From Congeria kusceri (lineage: Eukaryota > Mollusca > Bivalvia > Myida > Dreissenidae), in NCBI GenBank assembly GCA_027627225.1, contig CM051030.1:4183501-4247500 (forward strand): a stretch of 64,000 nt of DNA, in the 5' to 3' direction. The position numbers and the translations under genes were made by a program. Positions 58,111-64,000 of the stretch are shown here, piece by piece. The notes under the pieces are model-generated. The model searched no databases and was not told the DNA's origin. It was given only the letters and a program-made list of their open reading frames with translations. Numbering within the stretch: the stretch's first letter is position 1; every line of letters begins with the position of its first letter.

Positions 58111-59747
58111 TCTGTCGATTTCTACCCGTATTCTGTGTAGTTTAACCCTTAAATAAGTTTTAAAACTTCGCTGATTGTACTAGCAACATCCATGTTTTTT
58201 AATGTACCTATCTATACATTATTTATTCCACCATCAAGCATCATCATTCCCATACAAAAAAAAACAAAAAGATTTTTTCAAATATCTCACAGACTTTCAA
58301 AGTTACATCATTTTGTACAATGGTACCAAAAACAGCATTTTAAAAGCACTGTATGAAAAAAAGACAAACACATGACCAAAGTCCTAATTTTCACGAAAAA
58401 CACCCATAGAACTGAATTAACTTCAGTAGTTTTAATTTAAAATGAAAACATACAACCAAAATACAACAGAAAATTCCATTATATCACATTATAACAACAT
58501 ATGAGACCTGGTTAAACCTGTATTTTAAAATCTTAGTTTGTCCGAAAATCACTGAAAGAGTGAAAATACACTATTTCTGTATAAGGTATCATTGTAATAA
58601 AATACCGGTAAGCATAAGTGTACATATAACATGACAGAAATGACCACACTGTTTATGAATAATAATTAATACTATTTTGTCAATATTTAGACATTTTCCA
58701 ATTACACACAGTAATTCACATCAAAGCATTGAACTCGTTCAGAGGAAGTACATGAATGTGCAACTGTAGATAAGCGAAACAGTTACAGCATTACATTATT
58801 ATTAATACAGCCTTTGTTCATTAACGGTAAATACACGTTTTTAATACAAACAGAGGAAAGACAATTCACATTGGAAGACTGCAGGTTGTCTAGGAATGCT
58901 GCTCAATAATGCTCCATAATCTGCAGTCCAACAACCAGATACCTGAAAAAAAGAAGAAAAACATTTTGAGTTTTAAAGTATCAAGGTTTATGTGAATTAT
59001 ACGGGCAATTTATGGCAAACTTTAAAATCTTTAAACAATACAGACTCTTTATAAGTTATAAGAATTTAGGAAAACAATGTTTAATGTTTGCTGATTGATC
59101 AGTTTAACTATGTTTGCGTATTTAGAACAGAATTAATGCATTTTACACAGTGTTAAATAACAAAAATCATGCATTTAAATAACTTGAAATAACAGAAGCA
59201 AAAAAGAAGCAAAAGTGGTTTGTGTTTGGGTCAGCATTAAGTTATGACTGAATTTATAAGAACTCAGTGGTGTAATATATATAGCATCTGCCTTGCAACC
59301 TGAAGGTTGATAGATAGATCAATACTTGGGGAGTGTTTGAATAATCTTGCTAAAAAATACACCATGTACTGGTTCAACACAGGAAACAGACTCGAAATTG
59401 TGTCAGTTAGCTACAAGCTTTCAACAAAATAGAGCTAACATAAATTTTAAAGTATAAATGAAGATAGTTAGTAGGCAAACATTGTTAGTTTGGAGTGTAA
59501 AGTTGAAAAAAAAAAATTGTTAGTTAAGAAGTGAACTGCGTTATTGATTGATCAACAGTTTGTGAACTGTTGCTTACATGACAAGTAGTTTCAGTTTTCA
59601 CACATTATCTCTGCAAATGTTATAACAAAACAAGCAGCAGAAAATGTCCTAGATAAGTCAAAAATGCTTGCCCAATTTATGAACTTTCAATAAAATAAAT
59701 AGTAAATGAAATGCACTATTTTCATAAGCAATTTACATATTGTTTGA
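58111..59747. other. Unassigned DNA downstream of the 60-63 kb gene
   Basis: AT-rich. At 58903-58942 (minus) an exon-like piece follows a strong acceptor (ttctttttttcag) and reads YLVVGLQIMEHY before a stop. It may be a terminal exon of a minus-strand gene, but nothing else supports it. Confidence 0.3.
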
Positions 59748-62700
59748 CTAGAATTGTGGTTCAACTATTATATTCAGATCACCATTTTTATAATCTTCTT
59801 TTAAATTATAAACATACACAGCTGGGTCGTTGTCATACTTGACATTATACCATTCTGGGAACCCTGGCACTATACTAATAACTTTGCCTTTGTAAGTTGC
59901 ATCTTCAAAACGATGATCAATACATTTTCCCACAAAGAGGGGGACGTTTCCATGTTTAACTTCAGTAGTTTCCACATCAATAGCACTTTCAATTAAGGTA
60001 AGAAGGTTTTTATGTAGTGCATTATTGTCAAGTTTCCTGTATTTTCCATTGTGACCTTTTACAGTCAAATTAAAGACAGACTTGTCATTGTATTTTTGTT
60101 TTAGTACATTTTTACGGAACAATAGCTGGCTTCTCAGTGCTTTTTTTATTTGTTTCAGGTTATTGCCTGCTGCAGCCATGCCCTCCTGTACTTGAAGCTG
60201 ACTTTGCCAAAATCCGTAGTAGCAAACATCATTGGTCATCGCTTCTGCTTTTTTCAATCGTTCAGTCTCTTTCCTTTGCATTTCTTGTTGTTTCAGTTTC
60301 TGCTGTTCTCTGCGTTTTTCTTGTATAGCCTTTATGCGCTCTTTAAAAACTTTTCTCAATTCGCGCCCCTCTTGTCTTGATTCTTTTATGTACATATTTC
60401 TTTCTGGTTCTGGCAAACCTTCAAGCCATTTAGTTATTAAAAGAGTACATGATATATGCTTCATTAGCCAATAATGTCATTAGCCAATAATGACGCATTG
60501 GGTCTGAATGAAATAAGGTGATCCAACTGGCCGAAAATGAATTCTGGTAGTTTGTTGCGTCTTTTAACTGAGAGTTTCTTCTCTAAGCTGTTCATTGGGT
60601 TCCCAATATTTACCACCAGGTAGATGTTCTGGAATCATTCTCAGAAGAAGCTGCTTCATGAGAAGAAACACATTTTGTAGCAGTGGAATCACCACTTCAT
60701 CTACTTTGTTACTTGCAATCAGTGCTTGGAGAACCTTGTCCTTTTCATGTATTTCTGTATTAAATGGTGTAAATGTGCCCGTCATAAACCCCTCCATCTT
60801 ACTTGGGTTGTGTGTAGCCTTATCAAAGAAATCTACTAACGTTTTGAAGTGAAGGTTCATGTCGAGTATATGGACCCGGGGCTTCAATCAATTGCCACAG
60901 AGGGGCAGTTACAAACTTTGAAATTAATCCCAGTGCTTTTGCTCCTGCAAGAAAGAGGTCTTCTTTGATATCCATTGCAACAGCTTTAAGTAAGTCATTA
61001 GACGTTCCATGAATATTTTCTAAGAAATGTTGTAGGACAGCTGCATGGAAATATACTGCACCCCCAACCATAAATACCATGTTGAACCTGTTGTGTCGAA
61101 ATCGGATTATGTGGTTCTTCTGCGATATAGTACAAAGGAAGGTTTTCGAAGGCATACTTGCGCCTTTTGTTTTTATCTTCCCCTGCAGCACAGACTTTGC
61201 TGCAGGTTCTCAAGAGTCTAAGTGTGCCACTTTCAGCTTTGTGGTGCCTTTTCAGCCTTGGGTCTCCTGCAGATCCAAGATCTTCTCCTTCATAATTCGT
61301 TTCAAAATTTAATAAGGTGCTTTCACAAACGTCTGCCATACCTACCACAAGGTGCAGCCCGCAGAAGAAGTTGTTCATATTTCCACACAGTGCTTTCTGA
61401 TCAACCGATAGTTTATCGTAGTGGTCAATTACGTGTCGCAAGCACTCTTCTCTATAGGCATTTAGCAAACCATTAAACGTCTTCTCTGTACTGGCACGGT
61501 CGGACATTGTATTTTTCATATTAATAAGTAAATTGTAACCTTGTCCTAAATCTTGTTCTTTGTCACAGTGCGAAGATATGTCATGTAGAATCTGCTTTAA
61601 AGTCTCCAATGCTGTCAGGCCACTTTTATCTGACATTTCTCTCAACCCTAGCATGTATGAATTTTCTTTACTAGATACTATGTAAGTATGGTAGGTTATT
61701 CCGTGCTTGCGAGTTTCATCTGTATAAAGAGTAGTGTTGTTTGATGATGATGCGGCTTTTCAAACATGTTTATGAGTAAGGGCAACTTTTCGATCAACAA
61801 ATGTGTCCACTGCTTGTCTGGAAGGAATATTAATGACAGTTTTTCCACAAAGTTTCGCAACTTCTTTGATGACAGGACCTACATGTCTGGTTGCCACTTT
61901 CAAATTTGTTAAATTTATTGCACATTCAACTAACTCGTTGCTATATGTATTTTCAGTTTTGTTCATTAGATTAATTGGTAAGTTGTCATCTAACAGAGAT
62001 TCAAGGTATGTGACTTCTGTTTTCAGTTCAGTGTTTTTGATTCTCAGTTGATTTGTTTCTTCTTCATATTGCTTATTCATTTCTGAATAAACACTTACTT
62101 TTCGTTCTAATTCAAAATTATGTTTTGCAAAGGTGTTTCTTTCATTAATAGCTTTACGCATATTCTTCTGTAGATTTTTTATCAGTTCCATTTTGGTCTT
62201 AAGTCTTTCTGCAAATGTTGCATCTGATGTGTGTACTTATGAAATTTTTTTATATTCATTCTTGATGCTTCTTTCACAGATTTCCTTAACATCTTTGCAT
62301 CTTTTTCTTCATCAGCAGAGGTCTCCATCATATGCACCTGTTCAACTCTATTTTTTTTCAGTGTGACCTCTCTTCTTTCCAATTTTCTTTTTAGTTGCTT
62401 GTTTTCTTCTCTAAAAACTATAATTTTTGTCTTCTTTCCTGAAGCTGCTGTCTAACAGATTCCGCTTGCTGTTGTGCCTTTTCTGCTTTCAAAGCACGTC
62501 GAGTACCTACGCTTACTTGCTTAGTTTTTAATGTACTAATAGCGGTTTCAGTAGGAAAAGAAAATGTTTGTAGAAGAAATTGCTCCCTCTTCTTCCTCTG
62601 TTTTCTTTGTCAATTTGTATAGTCCTATAGATTTTTGCAACACATGGCTTACATGCTAAATTGGACAACTGCGTGATTTGTGCACGAATCTCTGGTATTT

Positions 62701-63088
62701 GAAGCACTTCAACGTTGTGGTTTTTACAATAACTAAAAATTTCTATTACGCAACCATTTGTTAACTTCTCTAAGTATGGTACATTAGGAGTAAGAATGTC
62801 AACAATATTTATTCCAAGCAAATTACTGTATAAAGTCATTGTTAGTATTTGCTGATAAACCCTTCACCATCGACACTTAAAGGAGGATATTACAGTTTGT
62901 GTCATCTTAGAACAAGTAGTTGTCCCATTCACCGCAAGATCATGTGTGTAGATATGACAAGAATCTGTACCCATTGTGCCTGTTGAGATTGTTTGTGATG
63001 TAAAATTGTGTTTTCTACATCAATGTTTCTTTTTGTACCTTTTTATAAGACTCTGGCTCTCATCGCTGTCAGTAGATGAGTCATCTGT
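59748..63088 (-). pseudogene. Decayed gene of an uncharacterised mobile-element-like family, main exon
   Basis: After an acceptor (taattttcag) at 63089 the exon reads TDDSSTDSDESQSLIK and continues through broken frames: a Cys-containing N-terminal part (62528-62839), a coiled coil (61900-62400, KNMRKAINERNTFAKHNFE), TTLYTDETRKHGITYH, MSDRASTEKTFNGLL, CGLHLVVGMADVCES, RFRHNRFNMVFMVGGAVYFH, HLPGGKYWEP, another coiled coil (60200-60350) and a C-terminal Tudor-like region (VGKCIDHRFEDATYKGKVIS...NGDLNII, to 59748). Two in-frame TGA codons near 62850 and 63030, at least four frameshifts (near 62190, 61130, 60870 and 60470) and a 17-bp tandem duplication at about 60454-60490 show decay. I know this layout from multi-copy uncharacterised proteins of cnidarians and molluscs; its biochemical role is not known to me. 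The TDE motif and conserved acidic residues would fit a transposase-like core, which is inference. Confidence 0.65.
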
Positions 63089-63189
63089 CTGAAAATTATG
63101 TATACAAATATACTAAATAAAATCCAATGCGCATCATTTCTAATTCATTTTGCTGTAATTGTTAATTGTGTTGAGTTCAATTTATTTTA

Positions 63190-63310
63190 TGATATCCGGT
63201 TGTTTGTAGGGAAATATCAGTGAAATGAAATTTGTAATTCACTGTATTAAAACAGTAAAAATAAAATTGGTTATTCACCGTTAAATTTTTTTTTTTAAAT
63301 TAGGAGTTTG
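63190..63310. repeat. Module shared with 16945-17100, in the intron
   Basis: TCCGG-TGTTTGTAGGGAAATATCAGTGAA, TAATTCACTGT and GAGTTTGAAATGGAA match 16945-17100 in the same orientation. It lies in the intron between the exons at 63088 and 63712. Confidence 0.5.
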
Positions 63311-63711
63311 AAATGGAACGTTTTCACCGGCAGTAATAAAATACCAAAATAACAAATTGTTCAGCATAAAAGAAAAAAACTGATAAAGAATATTGATTTT
63401 TAATTAAATTGTGATCATAGAAAATATATTTTTTTCACTCGTGATTGCGCCACTTTTGAAAATATACATTATTACTCGTAAATGAAAATCGATATTCTTC
63501 TGAAACCAACAAATATTCTATAATTTATCACCTTTTACCACTGCTTATTACTTTAAAACATTTTTTGTGAGTAAAATGAAACATTATATCAATAATTGAT
63601 TCAAAACTTCAAATCATTTTGGAACAAAAACAACAAATAACCCCTAAGATATAGGCCTTATTAAGAATTGTTTTAATAATGCAAAAAACATTCTTAAATA
63701 CATTATTCTAC

Positions 63712-63855
63712 CTTATTTAACGCTGCAAGCCTTTTCAAATTTGTACTTGAATTGGTCGGCCCTGCGGCCTCACTGCTGGAGAATTGGGTTTCAAAAGTAA
63801 GTGAGCATTCTGGTGGAGAACTGATAAGGTACTGCAGGTCAACAGCAGGTAGTGC
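63712..63855 (-). pseudogene. Upstream exon of the 60-63 kb gene
   Basis: A 48-codon open exon between an acceptor (tgttgttttag) and a donor (AATAAG|gtagaa). It reads ALPAVDLQYLISSPPECSLT, continues Ser-rich and ends KRLAALNK. The frame joins in phase 0 with TDDSSTDSDE at 63088. The Ser/Thr-rich, low-complexity N terminus fits the family. Earlier exons are beyond the right edge. The exon itself has no break; it is called pseudogene because the main exon is dead. Confidence 0.55.
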
Positions 63856-63915
63856 CTAAAACAACATAAAACTTATAATGTTGATGGTGATAACATAATT
63901 CAAACTACATCTATG

Positions 63916-63921
63916 ACGATG

Positions 63922-63957
<36 letters not shown>

Positions 63958-63975
63958 TTTATTATTATTATTATA
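63916..63975. repeat. ATT microsatellite
   Basis: About 18 ATT units with one interruption. Confidence 0.95.
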
Positions 63976-64000
63976 GTTTTAACTTATTATAAAAACTAAT

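Overview
The window reads as nuclear DNA of an invertebrate animal, most likely a bivalve mollusc. This is inferred from AT-rich, very repeat-dense sequence with GT-AG introns, a tRNA-derived SINE, animal DNA transposons (PIF/Harbinger, hAT, Tc1/mariner and a Mutator-like foldback), an APE-type LINE, and arrays of 140-170 bp units rich in TGACCTTGACC of a kind common in bivalve genomes. Nothing is bacterial or viral. No complete host gene lies inside the window. Host-gene signal is limited to a first coding exon resembling an Rh-family ammonium transporter (5685-5847, minus), a possible small spliced gene start near 37.74-37.99 kb (plus), and weaker exon-like pieces.

Layout. 0-13 kb: a 5'-truncated LINE copy (811-2517), a 48-bp minisatellite, a MITE, the Rh-like exon, a 21-bp minisatellite, and several TIR elements with internal tandem repeats. 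15.3-17.6 kb: a decayed hAT/ZNF862-like gene. 19.39-26.66 kb: one 7.3-kb PIF/Harbinger element with DDE transposase (plus) at the left and SANT/Myb-like protein (minus) at the right, both frameshifted. It also holds an open F-box exon and a hAT-like non-autonomous element that itself contains a Mutator-like element with 183-bp TIRs and a perfect 9-bp target duplication. 26.85-31.45 kb: a near full-length LINE (minus) with ORF1 and ORF2.

31.5-49 kb is mostly non-autonomous elements, satellites and unassigned AT-rich DNA, with a SINE at 48.2 kb. 49.8-54.3 kb: a 165-bp-unit array interrupted by a mariner whose transposase is broken and which carries a further nested element. 55.15-58.11 kb: a 1,484-bp tandem duplication. 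59.7-63.9 kb: a decayed spliced gene of an uncharacterised mobile-element-like family with a C-terminal Tudor-like region, running off the right end.

The window is thus a stratified set of nested insertions. The most unusual items are the F-box exon carried inside the Harbinger, the LINE whose ORF1 and endonuclease share a frame across one TAG (with a sharp base-composition switch inside ORF1), the class of TIR elements with nucleosome-length internal repeats carrying AGGTCA direct repeats, and the long-TIR foldback element. All calls are by eye; no search was run.
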